A stretch of DNA of 15,277 nt from CAYMLL01 sp964390645 (GCA_964390645.1 CAYMLL010000189.1:1-15277); one strand, 5' to 3'; positions 1 through 7,445 are shown, counted from the stretch's first letter. The notes: generated from the sequence alone by a model not told the origin. A program made the numbers and translations.

Positions 1-784
1 CTGCGAGCGTCCTGCGCGGCGACTCGCGGAAGGGTCGGCCGTTGACGGAGACGATCTCGTCGCCGAGGCGCAGCGCCGAGGCCCTGGCCGGGCTGCCGAA
101 CATGACGCTGTGGATGAAGTAGCGACGCTCACCGTCGACGACGGACGCCTGCAGGAACGCGCCGAGGTGAAAGCGACCCTTGCCCTGCCTGTCGGACGCG
201 AAGATGTTCGAGTAGACCCACGGCGGGATGACCGCCATGTGCGAGACATCGAGACCGTCGATGATCCGGTTGATCGCGTCGTAGGCCTCCTGGTGGCGGC
301 GGCATCCGGCCACCGCCGCTCGCAGCTCGGCGTCGAGCTTCTCCAGCCTCTCGAGCCGGTCCTCGAGCGTCCGCAGGAAGCGATGCTCGCGCAGTCGCTC
401 GGCCAGCTCGCGCACGTCCTGGACGATCGACGCGTCCGGCCGCACTCGCAGCGTCCGCGACTCGCCGGCGCGCAGTATCTCGACGTCGTGAGTCCGGCCG
501 GCCGGGAGGCTGCGGAGGAACTTCACGAACTCGCGGATGCCGAGCTCGCCGAGTCCTTCCCGGGCCCCGAAGCGTCGCAGGACGTCGCCCTTCTCGATCC
601 CGCTGCGCGCGCCGGCCCCTTCGGCATCGACCGAGGTGACGAGGAGGCCCTCCTGGCGTTCGCTGACACGGATGCCCAGGTGCCCGCCACGCAGCGGTGG
701 GTCGAAGCGCTGCTCGTCGGCGATGAGGCCGATCCGGAAGAGCAGCAGGATCGGTAGGAGTCGCGGGAGGCTCATGGGGTCCAT
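1..784 (-). CDS. Exported two-PDZ protein, probably N-terminal part of an S41-type processing protease (partial)
   Basis: This minus-strand frame is open from the start to the window edge (261 residues) and its C-terminus is missing. Residues 4-22 form a hydrophobic signal-like segment (PRLLPILLLFRIGLIADEQ), so export is likely. A first PDZ domain spans about 34-117 (HLGIRV, then GARSGIEKGDVLRRF). A helical charged linker covers about 118-180. A second PDZ follows at about 183 onward, with GSPARASALRLGDEIVSVNG near 230-249. The AYDAINRIIDGLDVSHMAVIPP stretch, ending near residue 188, resembles the helical cap that precedes the PDZ in C-terminal processing peptidases (S41). From this I infer that the serine/lysine catalytic domain lies beyond the edge. 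Two in-frame ATGs (784 and 775) could start it; neither has a clear ribosome site, and both leave the signal segment intact. It is divergent from the MtfA-like gene, with about 68 bases between them. It could instead be a non-catalytic PDZ scaffold. Confidence 0.72.
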   Translation of the reverse strand, partial: MDPMSLPRLLPILLLFRIGLIADEQRFDPPLRGGHLGIRVSERQEGLLVTSVDAEGAGARSGIEKGDVLRRFGAREGLGELGIREFVKFLRSLPAGRTHDVEILRAGESRTLRVRPDASIVQDVRELAERLREHRFLRTLEDRLERLEKLDAELRAAVAGCRRHQEAYDAINRIIDGLDVSHMAVIPPWVYSNIFASDRQGKGRFHLGAFLQASVVDGERRYFIHSVMFGSPARASALRLGDEIVSVNGRPFRESPRRTLA

Positions 785-852
785 CTTGGGATACGGTTCG
801 CCGGTGATCAAGCGGCGCGCGGCGGATTGATGGCGTAAGATCGGCTCTCGTG

Positions 853-1986
853 ATGCTGTCGAAGTTCTTTCGCAAGCGCGCGCAACGACGTCGCGAGAAG
901 CTCTGCAGCGGCCCTTTTCCGGCCGAGTGGCTCGCCTGTCTCGAGCGGCGGGTGGGGTATTACGCGCGGCTCGCGGACGCCGAGAAGGCCAGGCTGCGGG
1001 ACGCGGTGCGTATCTTCGTGGCCGAGAAGAGCTGGGAAGGATGCGGCGGTCTCGAGATGACGGACGAGATTCGGGTTACGGTCGCCGCGCAGGCCTGTCT
1101 GTTGACGCTCGGCTTCGAGGACTTCTACTTCGACGACGTCCGGACCGTGCTCGTCTATCCTTCGACCTTCGTACGCGAGATCGACGGCGTCGCGAGTGAC
1201 GCGGTCGGTGAGGCGATCGACGACTCGACCGTCGTGCTGTCCTGGGACGATGCGAGCTTGCCGCAGGCTTCCGGCGAGGAGTCCTTGAACGTCGTCTTCC
1301 ACGAGTTCGCGCACATGCTGGACGACTCGCCGGAGCGGGGCGACGGAACGCCGCCGATCCCGGATGCGGAGCTTCGCGAGCGCTGGGAGAGCGTCCTCGG
1401 AAGGGAGCACGAGCGCCTCATCGAGGACGAGCTCGAGGGCCGTCGGTCGGTGGTCAGCTTCTACGGCGTCGAGAGTCGTGGCGAGTTCTTCGCCGTGGCG
1501 ACGGAGGCGTTCTTTCAGCATCCGGTCGAGCTTCGTCGCCAGCGGCCGGCGCTCTACACGATCCTCGCCGAGTTCTACCGGCAGCAGCCCGCGGGGGGCG
1601 TCGAGCCCTGTTCTCGGCCGACCGTCGGTGACGAGGATACCGAGGTGTCCGAAGAGGATCTGCGCCGCGAGGTCGAGGAGTGGGGCGCGGTCCTCGACGC
1701 ACACCCGAGGCATCTCGATGCGCGCATCGGTCGCGGCTTCGCGCGCGCCGATCTCGGTGACCTCGAGGGCGCCCGCGAGGACCTCGAGGCTGCGATCGAG
1801 CTCGACGAGTCGAGCCTCGAGGCTCTGGTCGAGCTCGCAGAGGTCCTCGCCGAGCTGGGGGAGATCGGGGACGCGGTCGGGATTTACGACCGAGTGCTGC
1901 TGCTCGATCCCGAGGACACGGAGTCTCGCCAGGCGCGAGCGCGACTGCGGGATCTCGAGGCGGGAGGCGGAGATCGGATGGAGTGA
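853..1986 (+). CDS. MtfA-like (M90) zinc-dependent peptidase with C-terminal TPR domain
   Basis: The first ~250 residues match the MtfA/M90 family: a basic N-terminus (FFRKRAQRRREKLC), then the gluzincin signature HEFAHMLD at about 150-157 (two zinc histidines and the catalytic glutamate). A downstream glutamate-rich segment, GEFFAVATEAFFQHP near 210-224, normally supplies the third ligand. E. coli MtfA is about 265 residues, binds the glucose regulator Mlc and has aminopeptidase activity. This protein is 377 residues because an acidic helical tail (about 265-370) has been added. Within it, IGRGFARADLGDLEGAREDLEAAIELD and the following ELGEIGDAVGIYDRVLLLDPED read as two TPR repeats, likely a protein-interaction module. 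No signal peptide is seen, so it is probably cytoplasmic. GTG (850) and ATG (853) are adjacent; I chose the ATG. A TAAGAT box at 836-841 could be its -10, close to the start codon. The peptidase assignment is firm; the substrate is unknown. Confidence 0.88.
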   Translation: MLSKFFRKRAQRRREKLCSGPFPAEWLACLERRVGYYARLADAEKARLRDAVRIFVAEKSWEGCGGLEMTDEIRVTVAAQACLLTLGFEDFYFDDVRTVLVYPSTFVREIDGVASDAVGEAIDDSTVVLSWDDASLPQASGEESLNVVFHEFAHMLDDSPERGDGTPPIPDAELRERWESVLGREHERLIEDELEGRRSVVSFYGVESRGEFFAVATEAFFQHPVELRRQRPALYTILAEFYRQQPAGGVEPCSRPTVGDEDTEVSEEDLRREVEEWGAVLDAHPRHLDARIGRGFARADLGDLEGAREDLEAAIELDESSLEALVELAEVLAELGEIGDAVGIYDRVLLLDPEDTESRQARARLRDLEAGGGDRME

Positions 1987-2089
1987 TCGCGTGCGCGCTC
2001 CGACGGCTCGACCACCAGCTCGATCTCACGTCGGGCCCGGGAAATGCGAGGTCGGCGCTGGCATCGACGCTCCAACGCGGCGAGACTCC

Positions 2090-2122
2090 GTGAACGAGCC
2101 ATGAACGAGCCATGAACGAGCC
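2090..2122 (+). repeat. Three tandem 11-bp copies of the start motif of the next gene
   Basis: The unit RTGAACGAGCC occurs three times head to tail at 2090-2100 (GTG version), 2101-2111 and 2112-2122 (ATG version). Because 11 is not a multiple of three, each copy starts in a different frame. The first two give a four-codon frame (Met-Asn-Glu-Pro) ending in TGA, and that TGA overlaps the next start as ATGA. The third copy opens the 78-codon gene. It could be simple slippage or could act as tiny upstream ORFs. Confidence 0.85.
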
Positions 2123-2348
2123 GATCAGCCATTCCGTCACCTGGGCCTGGAGCGATCCGCTTGCCGCGATCCTCGAATACGGTGGCTGGAGCGTGGACGA
2201 TGTGCTCGCCAGTCCCGAGACCGCCCGGCAGTTCGATTTCCTCTGGCGACTCCTGAAGCAATCCGGCGCCGATTCGCGGAGGATCAGGGAGCGGCGGGAG
2301 GCGTTCAACGCGGCGGCCGAGGAGCGCTGGTGGCGCGACCAGATCTGA
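2112..2348 (+). CDS. Small hypothetical protein
   Basis: A 78-residue frame with no family I recognise. It begins MNEPISHSVTWAWSDPLAAI, is rich in tryptophan and aromatic residues in its first half, and has a charged arginine/glutamate helical second half (RRIRERREAFNAAAEERWWRDQI, residues ~56-78). No signal peptide or membrane segment is visible, so it would be a cytoplasmic, probably helical protein. Codon use is GC-rich at third positions like its neighbours, which supports coding. The start is the third copy of a triplicated 11-bp motif; no clear Shine-Dalgarno precedes it. It lies 125 bases after the MtfA-like gene on the same strand and could be co-transcribed with it. It might be a family-restricted orphan; function is not inferred. 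Confidence 0.6.
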   Translation: MNEPISHSVTWAWSDPLAAILEYGGWSVDDVLASPETARQFDFLWRLLKQSGADSRRIRERREAFNAAAEERWWRDQI

Positions 2349-2543
2349 GGCCCCGACGACCCGGTCGCCGCGGCCCCGACCGGCCCGCTCCAGGGCCGAG
2401 GTTCGCGAGCTCCGTTAGCCCGTTAGTCTGTCGACCGTCTCGTGCCGAAGAAGGATGGACAGAGAAACGAGACGCCGCCTGTGGCCGGCTCCGATAAGCT
2501 CGTCGGCGCGCCGAGCCGAGCGTCGCGTGCACCATTCCCCCCC

Positions 2544-2550
2544 AGGAGGA
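2544..2550 (+). promoter_or_regulatory. Strong Shine-Dalgarno deciding a TTG start
   Basis: AGGAGGA sits seven bases before the TTG at 2557 (counting from the end of AGGAGG). The alternative upstream ATG at 2455 has AAGAAGG directly abutting it, too close to work normally. It would also add 34 arginine-rich residues before the signal peptide. The sequence therefore favours TTG as the start of the M14 peptidase. Confidence 0.75.
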
Positions 2551-2556
2551 ACCCTG

Positions 2557-5217
2557 TTGTCCGTCGAACACCGTACCGCAACTCACCCGGCGAAGGCGCA
2601 CGTGGCGCGTTCGCGGCTCGTGAAGTCGCTCGCGATTCTCGCCTCGCTCGTCGTCGTCGTTGTCGCGACCCCGGCGCGTGGCGACGAGATCCTCTCGCCG
2701 GAGCGATTCCTGGGCCGGATGGTCGGCACCGACTTCCAGCGCGCGGACTGGTCGCAGATCTCGGGCTACGTCTATCACCTCGGCGAGATGAGCCCGCGGG
2801 TCCTCGTCCGGAAGGTCGACAAGACGACCGAGGGGCGCGACTTCCGGCTCGTGGTGATCTCGAGCGAGGACAACCTCGGTCGTCTCGACGAGTTGCGCGA
2901 GTACGCACGGCGCATCGCCGATCCACGGGGCCTCTCGCCCGAGGCCCGCGAGGAGACGTTGACGAAGGGGCGCCTGATCCTCTTCATCTCGTGCAACATG
3001 CACTCGACCGAGATCGCGTCCGCGGAGATGTCTCTGGAGCTCGCCCACCGGCTCGCGACATCGGACGAGGAGCCGTGGCGATCGGCACGGCGTGAGGTTG
3101 TCGTGTTGCTGGCGCCGAGTCTCAACCCCGACGGTATGGAGCGCGTCGTGGAGTGGTATCGCCGGATCGTCGGCACGCCGTACGAATCGGCCGGGCTCAC
3201 GGAGCTCTACCAGCGCTACGCGGGTCATGACAACAACCGCGACTGGTTCATGCTGTCGCTGAAGGAGACCCGCATCGCGACGCGGCTCCTCTACAAGGAG
3301 TGGCATCCGCAGGTGCTCTGGGATGTTCACCAGCAAGGCTCGGGCCGGGAGCGCCTCTTCGTGCCGCCCTTTCGCGATCCACTGAACCCCAACCTCGACC
3401 CCGCGGTGATGGCCGGCATCGGGCTGCTCGGGCAGCGGATGCTGCTGGACCTCTCGCGTCGCGGGTTGACCGGCGTGTCGACCGGCGTCACCTACGACAT
3501 GTGGTGGAGTGGCGGCAACCGCAACGTGCCCGTGCGCCACAATCGCATCGGTATCCTCAGCGAGGCCGCCTCCGCGAACCTCGCGAGCCCGATCTTCCTG
3601 CCGCTGTCGCGTCTGCAGGCCCCGAAGGGGCTCGAGAACGGCTACCGTCCTTCGAACCGCTTTCCGGCGCCGTGGCCCGGGGGCTGGTGGCGTATTGGCG
3701 ACATCATCCGTTACGAGCTGGAGGTCGCGCGGTCACTGCTCGGTAGCCTGACGCGTGAACGGCGCTACTGGCTCGAGGGAGGGCTCGAGGCCGCCGAGCG
3801 CTCGTCGGTGCGTGGCGAGAAGGATCCGCCGTTCGCGTGGATCCTGCCGGCGGACATCGCCGATCGGGGGGCTCTGCGGAGGATGCTCGAGATCCTCGAT
3901 GCCGGCGGTGTCGAGGTCCACGCGGCGAGGGCGGCGTTCACGGCCGACGAGCGCGAATATGCTGCCGGCACGCTGGTTATCCGGCGAGCTCAGCCCTACG
4001 GCTCCTACGTCAAGGACCTCTTAGAGGTGCAACGCTATCCGGAAGGGCTGCCCCCCTACGACGTCAGCGGCTGGACGCTGTCGCTGCTGCTCGGAGTGCG
4101 GCGTGTCGAGGTCGTCGGCCGCTTCGAGGCCGAGCTCCAGCGCATGCGCTCGGTCGACCACGCGCTGGCGAGTCTGCCGCGCGCTCCCGCGAAGCCCTAC
4201 CGGTGGCCGCATCTCGACGGCGCGGAGTCGAGCTCGCTCGGTGACGTCATCCGGCTGCTCGCCGCGGGCGTCGAGGTCTTCTTCGACGGGACCGAGGACG
4301 GCCGCCCGGGCGCCTGGCTGACCGCCGGGGACCCGGACACGCTCGGGCGCGTCAAGGACGTGCTGGGTCGCGACCTCGTCCCCGTCGACGGATCCGGGAC
4401 GGGCGACGCGCCGCTCGAGGTGGACGGCTTTCACCAGCTCCCTCGCCTGCCGCGTGTCGGTCTCTACGCACCGTGGGCGGCGAGCATGGACGAGGGGTGG
4501 ACGCGCTGGGTTTTCGAGCACTTCGGTCTCCCCTACCGACGTATGCGCAACGAGACGATTCGCGCCGGTGACCTCGGCTCTCTCGTCGATGTCCTCGTCA
4601 TTCCGAGCGTGCGCGCGAGCACGCTGCGCGGGGGGCGCGCGGAGGGGACCGTGTTTCCGCGTTACGCCGGCGGCCTCGATCCCGAAGGCTCGGTGGCGAT
4701 CGAGGAGTTCGTACGCCGGGGCGGCACGCTGATCGCGACCGACAGGTCGTGCGACTACGTCGTCGAGCTCTTCGATCTCGGGCTCGAAAACGTCGCGACG
4801 CGCGAGAAGAACGACGAGGAGGGCTTCAGCTGTCCCGGCTCCATTTTGCGCACGGTTGCGGGCGGCCCGTCGTACTGGACGGCGGGTCTGCCGGTATCGC
4901 AGCCGGTGTTCTTCTCGAACTCGCGCGCGTTCCGCGCGAAGAAGCCGGAGTCGAGGTCGAAGCCGGAGTCGGCCCTCGCCAAGGGTCGTCGAGAGCCCGT
5001 GGAGACGGAGACGCTTCTGGAGTTTCCAGCGACCCGGATCCTGCTCTCCGGCTACTGCGCGAAGCCGGAGACGATCGCCCGTTCGGCGGCATGGATGCGC
5101 GTGCCGGTCGGCAAGGGGCGCGTGCACCTCTTCGGCTTCCGGCCCCAGTACCGATCCTGGTCGCACACGACGTTCCCGTTGCTCCTGCGGGCAATTCTCC
5201 TCGATGGCTCGAGGTGA
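2557..5217 (+). CDS. Exported M14-family zinc carboxypeptidase with C-terminal GATase1-like domain
   Basis: From the TTG start the protein has 886 residues. A signal peptide is visible: basic ARSRLVK at ~17-23, hydrophobic LAILASLVVVVVA at ~25-37, then TPARGDE with cleavage near 42. The M14 catalytic core follows. The zinc motif HSTE is at ~149-152 (His and Glu ligands), NNRDWF at ~226-231 holds the substrate arginine, WDVHQQG gives the third zinc ligand His at ~258, and ILSEAAS gives the general-base Glu at ~336. The enzyme should hydrolyse C-terminal or peptide-linked residues outside the cytoplasm. After a middle region, residues ~632-876 (PRVGLYAPWAASMDEGW, then VDVLVIPS, EFVRRGGTLIATD) look like a class I glutamine amidotransferase-type flavodoxin fold without an obvious catalytic cysteine. 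This arrangement is known in large bacterial M14 proteins. A charged Lys/Glu/Ser linker lies at ~793-812. A 208-base leader precedes the gene. Confidence 0.88.
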   Translation: MSVEHRTATHPAKAHVARSRLVKSLAILASLVVVVVATPARGDEILSPERFLGRMVGTDFQRADWSQISGYVYHLGEMSPRVLVRKVDKTTEGRDFRLVVISSEDNLGRLDELREYARRIADPRGLSPEAREETLTKGRLILFISCNMHSTEIASAEMSLELAHRLATSDEEPWRSARREVVVLLAPSLNPDGMERVVEWYRRIVGTPYESAGLTELYQRYAGHDNNRDWFMLSLKETRIATRLLYKEWHPQVLWDVHQQGSGRERLFVPPFRDPLNPNLDPAVMAGIGLLGQRMLLDLSRRGLTGVSTGVTYDMWWSGGNRNVPVRHNRIGILSEAASANLASPIFLPLSRLQAPKGLENGYRPSNRFPAPWPGGWWRIGDIIRYELEVARSLLGSLTRERRYWLEGGLEAAERSSVRGEKDPPFAWILPADIADRGALRRMLEILDAGGVEVHAARAAFTADEREYAAGTLVIRRAQPYGSYVKDLLEVQRYPEGLPPYDVSGWTLSLLLGVRRVEVVGRFEAELQRMRSVDHALASLPRAPAKPYRWPHLDGAESSSLGDVIRLLAAGVEVFFDGTEDGRPGAWLTAGDPDTLGRVKDVLGRDLVPVDGSGTGDAPLEVDGFHQLPRLPRVGLYAPWAASMDEGWTRWVFEHFGLPYRRMRNETIRAGDLGSLVDVLVIPSVRASTLRGGRAEGTVFPRYAGGLDPEGSVAIEEFVRRGGTLIATDRSCDYVVELFDLGLENVATREKNDEEGFSCPGSILRTVAGGPSYWTAGLPVSQPVFFSNSRAFRAKKPESRSKPESALAKGRREPVETETLLEFPATRILLSGYCAKPETIARSAAWMRVPVGKGRVHLFGFRPQYRSWSHTTFPLLLRAILLDGSR

Positions 5218-5237
5218 GCGTCCGTCCTGGCGATTTC

Positions 5238-5246
5238 TGTTACAAT
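5238..5246 (+). promoter_or_regulatory. Candidate extended -10 promoter for the dehydrogenase gene
   Basis: TGTTACAAT matches the extended -10 form TGnTATAAT with one substitution and lies in the 36-base gap between the M14 gene and the dehydrogenase. No good -35 is visible, as expected for extended -10 promoters. Only seven bases separate the box from the ATG at 5254, so transcription would begin at or next to the start codon, giving a leaderless mRNA. No Shine-Dalgarno is seen. Confidence 0.5.
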
Positions 5247-5253
5247 CCGTCGC

Positions 5254-6321
5254 ATGGCGGCGACGCATCGCATCGCGATCTACCCCGGCGACGGCATCGG
5301 AGTGGAGGTCACGTCCGAGGCCCTGCGCGTTCTCGAGGCGGCCCGGGAGCGAGTCGGTGGGTTCGTTCTCGACCTCGAGGAGCTCGACTGGGGGGTCGCC
5401 TTCCACGAGAGGACCGGGAGCGTGGTTCCCGACGACTTCCTGGAGACCCTCGCGCCCTTCGATGCGATCTTTCTCGGTGCGGTCGGCATGCCGTCCGTGC
5501 TGCCCGATCATGTCACACTGGCCCCGCTGATCTCCATCCGCCAGACCTTCGACCAGTACGCCTGCGTGCGACCCGCGAAGCTCTACCCGGGTGTGCGGTG
5601 TCCGCTCCTGGGGCGCGGACCGGAGGATGTCGACCTCCTCGTCATCCGCGAGAATTCCGAGGGCGAGTACGTCGACAACGGCGGTCGCTTCAAGCGGGGG
5701 CAAGTCGGTGAGTTCGCGCTGCAGACGGCCATTCACACGCGCCGTGGCGTCGAGAGGGTGCTGCGCTTCGGGTTCGAGCAGGCGCGAGCGCGACGCGGCA
5801 AGCTGACGATGATCACGAAGTCGAACGCGCAGCGTCACGGCTTCGTGCTCTGGGACGAGGTGCTCGAGGACGTCGCCTCGAGCTACGGTGACATCGAGAC
5901 GGACAAGCAGCATGTCGACGCCGCCGCGATGAACTTCGTTCGCTGTCCGGAGCGCTTCGATGTCGTCGTTGCCTCGAACCTCTTCGGAGACATCCTCAGC
6001 GACCTCGGCGGCATCATCTCGGGCGGGCTCGGCCTCGCGCCGAGCGCCAACATCAACCCGGAGCGCCGGCACCCGTCCCTCTTCGAGCCGGTGCACGGGT
6101 CCGCGCCCGATATCGCCGGCAAGGGAATCGCGAACCCCGTTGCCGCGATCCTCGGCGTCGCGATGATGCTCGAGTGGCTCGAGGAGACCGCAGCCGCCAG
6201 GGTTCTTCGTCGCGCGACCGAGGCGGTGCTGGCGAGCGGCGAAGGCACGCCCGACCTCGGCGGCCAGCGGACCACACGCGAGCTGGCCGACCTCATCGTG
6301 GCGAGAGTCGCTTCCCTCTGA
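5254..6321 (+). CDS. D-malate/tartrate dehydrogenase family protein (DmlA/TtuC-like, isopropylmalate dehydrogenase fold)
   Basis: At 355 residues this is close to E. coli DmlA (about 361). The NAD/substrate motifs of beta-decarboxylating dehydrogenases are present: PGDGIG at 11-16; FLGAVGMPSVLPDHVTLAPL at 73-92; arginines in IRQTFDQYACVRPAKL at 95-110; RENSEGEY at 132-139. Others are TKSN with Lys189, KQHVDAAAM with Asp222, SNLFGDILSDLGG with metal-binding Asp246 and Asp250, and LFEPVHGSAPDI near 276-287. PDHV, FDQY and DKQHVD favour the D-malate/tartrate branch over LeuB or isocitrate dehydrogenase. The expected reaction is NAD- and divalent-metal-dependent oxidation and decarboxylation of D-malate, tartrate or a related 2-hydroxy acid in the cytosol. 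Isopropylmalate activity cannot be excluded, although no leuC/leuD lies nearby. The gene appears to be transcribed from its own extended -10 promoter rather than only by readthrough, and it is convergent with the HEFFH lipoprotein gene. Confidence 0.88.
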   Translation: MAATHRIAIYPGDGIGVEVTSEALRVLEAARERVGGFVLDLEELDWGVAFHERTGSVVPDDFLETLAPFDAIFLGAVGMPSVLPDHVTLAPLISIRQTFDQYACVRPAKLYPGVRCPLLGRGPEDVDLLVIRENSEGEYVDNGGRFKRGQVGEFALQTAIHTRRGVERVLRFGFEQARARRGKLTMITKSNAQRHGFVLWDEVLEDVASSYGDIETDKQHVDAAAMNFVRCPERFDVVVASNLFGDILSDLGGIISGGLGLAPSANINPERRHPSLFEPVHGSAPDIAGKGIANPVAAILGVAMMLEWLEETAAARVLRRATEAVLASGEGTPDLGGQRTTRELADLIVARVASL

Positions 6322-6376
6322 GGGATCTGCGGCGAGATCGTGAGGGTGGCGACAGCGCAGCCGTGAGCAGCGGCGG

Positions 6377-7285
6377 CTATCGGTCGCGGGCCTCGATCCA
6401 GTCGGCGGGGCCCTCGGGGTCGTGCTCCGGCCTCGTGCGCCAGCTTTCGAGCGCTCGGTTGACCACGTACGCGCCGTCGGGCCCCCCCATCTCGGCCCAG
6501 TGCTCGGAGTCGTCTCCGGAGATGGCGCCGATGACGTAGGCCGGCCAGTAGAGCGCCGACCACGCCTGGAAGCCCTGGCGAATCTGCAGGTGCTGGTGGA
6601 AGAACTCGTGGATGATGATGACGGCTCGCAGCCGTGGGTCGCACTGACGCCATCTGTGGTGGTCGCCGACGACGAAGCCCCAGGTTCGTGCCTGTGCGAC
6701 GTGAGCCATGCCGGTGATGCCGAGCGCCAGCGCCAGCGCCGGACTGACCTCGGCGGACTGGCCGACCTCGCCATCGCCAGGAATCGTCCAGATCAGGTTC
6801 CTGCCCGAGGCGCGCACGCGTGTGCCGGGCGGAAAGACACTCCCGCGCGATGCGTCCCGGGGGCCCTGCCAGACGGCGGGGTCGACGGACTCGATGTGCG
6901 CGAGGGCGTCGTTGACGAGGGCGGCTTCCTCGCCCAGGTCGATGTTCTCCGAGGTGACGAGGAAAAACGGCGCGTTGATCACCGCGGTCAGCGTGCCGCC
7001 GGTTCCGGTCAGCAGCTTCTCACCGCCGCCGAGCAGCTTGTCGCCGTCGAATGTCAGCACGCCCTCGACGAGAAGCGCCGGGCTCTCGAGCAGATCTCCG
7101 GCGGCGGCGGCAGTGCGTCCGAGCTCGCGGTAGAGGGACGTCTCCGAATCCGCCGCCTCCTGCCCGAGGCCGAGGATCTTCGCCGGCCAGCCGACGGGGT
7201 TGGCGCCGTGGCTCTGCGGCTCGAGCCCCGTGCAGCCACCGAGCAGGAGCAGCGGTGTCGCGCTGACCAGGAGTCGCCCCATCAT
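6377..7285 (-). CDS. Lipoprotein with HExxH zinc-peptidase-like motif, unrecognised family
   Basis: The 302-residue product begins MMGRLLVSATPLLLLGGCTG, a short lipoprotein signal with lipobox LGGC at 15-18, so it should be lipid-anchored outside the cytoplasm. The start at 7285 is set by the GAGGTGA ribosome site; a longer frame up to 7372 lacks one and would bury the signal. Residues ~222-232 read VIIIHEFFHQH, a hydrophobic strand or helix followed by HExxH, the zincin signature. SEHWAEM about 30 residues on could give a third ligand. An aromatic helix (WSALYWPAYVIGAI) lies between them. This layout recalls uncharacterised membrane-associated HExxH proteins, but I cannot name the family. 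The middle contains a Gly/Leu-rich stretch (KLLGGGEKLLTGTGGTL). A promoter-like TTGACT/TAGGCT pair lies upstream. A peptidase role is inferred from the motif only. Confidence 0.8.
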   Translation of the reverse strand: MMGRLLVSATPLLLLGGCTGLEPQSHGANPVGWPAKILGLGQEAADSETSLYRELGRTAAAAGDLLESPALLVEGVLTFDGDKLLGGGEKLLTGTGGTLTAVINAPFFLVTSENIDLGEEAALVNDALAHIESVDPAVWQGPRDASRGSVFPPGTRVRASGRNLIWTIPGDGEVGQSAEVSPALALALGITGMAHVAQARTWGFVVGDHHRWRQCDPRLRAVIIIHEFFHQHLQIRQGFQAWSALYWPAYVIGAISGDDSEHWAEMGGPDGAYVVNRALESWRTRPEHDPEGPADWIEARDR

Positions 7286-7290
7286 TTCTC

Positions 7291-7297
7291 TCACCTC
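7291..7297 (-). promoter_or_regulatory. Shine-Dalgarno for the HEFFH lipoprotein
   Basis: On the minus strand GAGGTGA precedes the ATG at 7285, with eight bases between GAGG and the ATG. It fixes the start at the first of two adjacent ATG codons, just ahead of the lipoprotein signal. Confidence 0.65.
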
Positions 7298-7340
7298 GGT
7301 CGTCGCTGGACGGGTATGTCCCGGGGAAACGGCGGATGCC

Positions 7341-7368
7341 AGCCTACTGACGACGGCGTTGAAGTCAA
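7341..7368 (-). promoter_or_regulatory. Candidate sigma70-like promoter for the HEFFH lipoprotein
   Basis: Read on the minus strand, TTGACT (7368-7363) and TAGGCT (7346-7341) are separated by 16 bases. They match TTGACA at five of six positions and the TAnnnT core of the -10. Transcription would start near 7334, giving a leader of about 50 bases that carries the Shine-Dalgarno. Confidence 0.4.
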
Positions 7369-7445
7369 TCACGTGCGGGCGCGCTCCAGCCGTTCCCGGG
7401 CGAGCGCGCCGGAGGGGCGACCTCTTGCCGCATCGAACAACGGAC

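Noticed and set aside
110..757. Plus-strand 215-codon open frame at the left end
   Set aside because: The minus strand encodes clear PDZ motifs and a signal peptide over the same bases.
6324..6339. GATCT/AGATC inverted repeat between convergent genes as a terminator
   Set aside because: The stem is only five base pairs and there is no T-run on either strand.
4021..6774. 917-codon minus-strand open frame across the M14 and dehydrogenase genes
   Set aside because: It is antisense to two well-recognised genes, is Arg/Ala/Asp rich without domains, and is a by-product of strong third-position GC.
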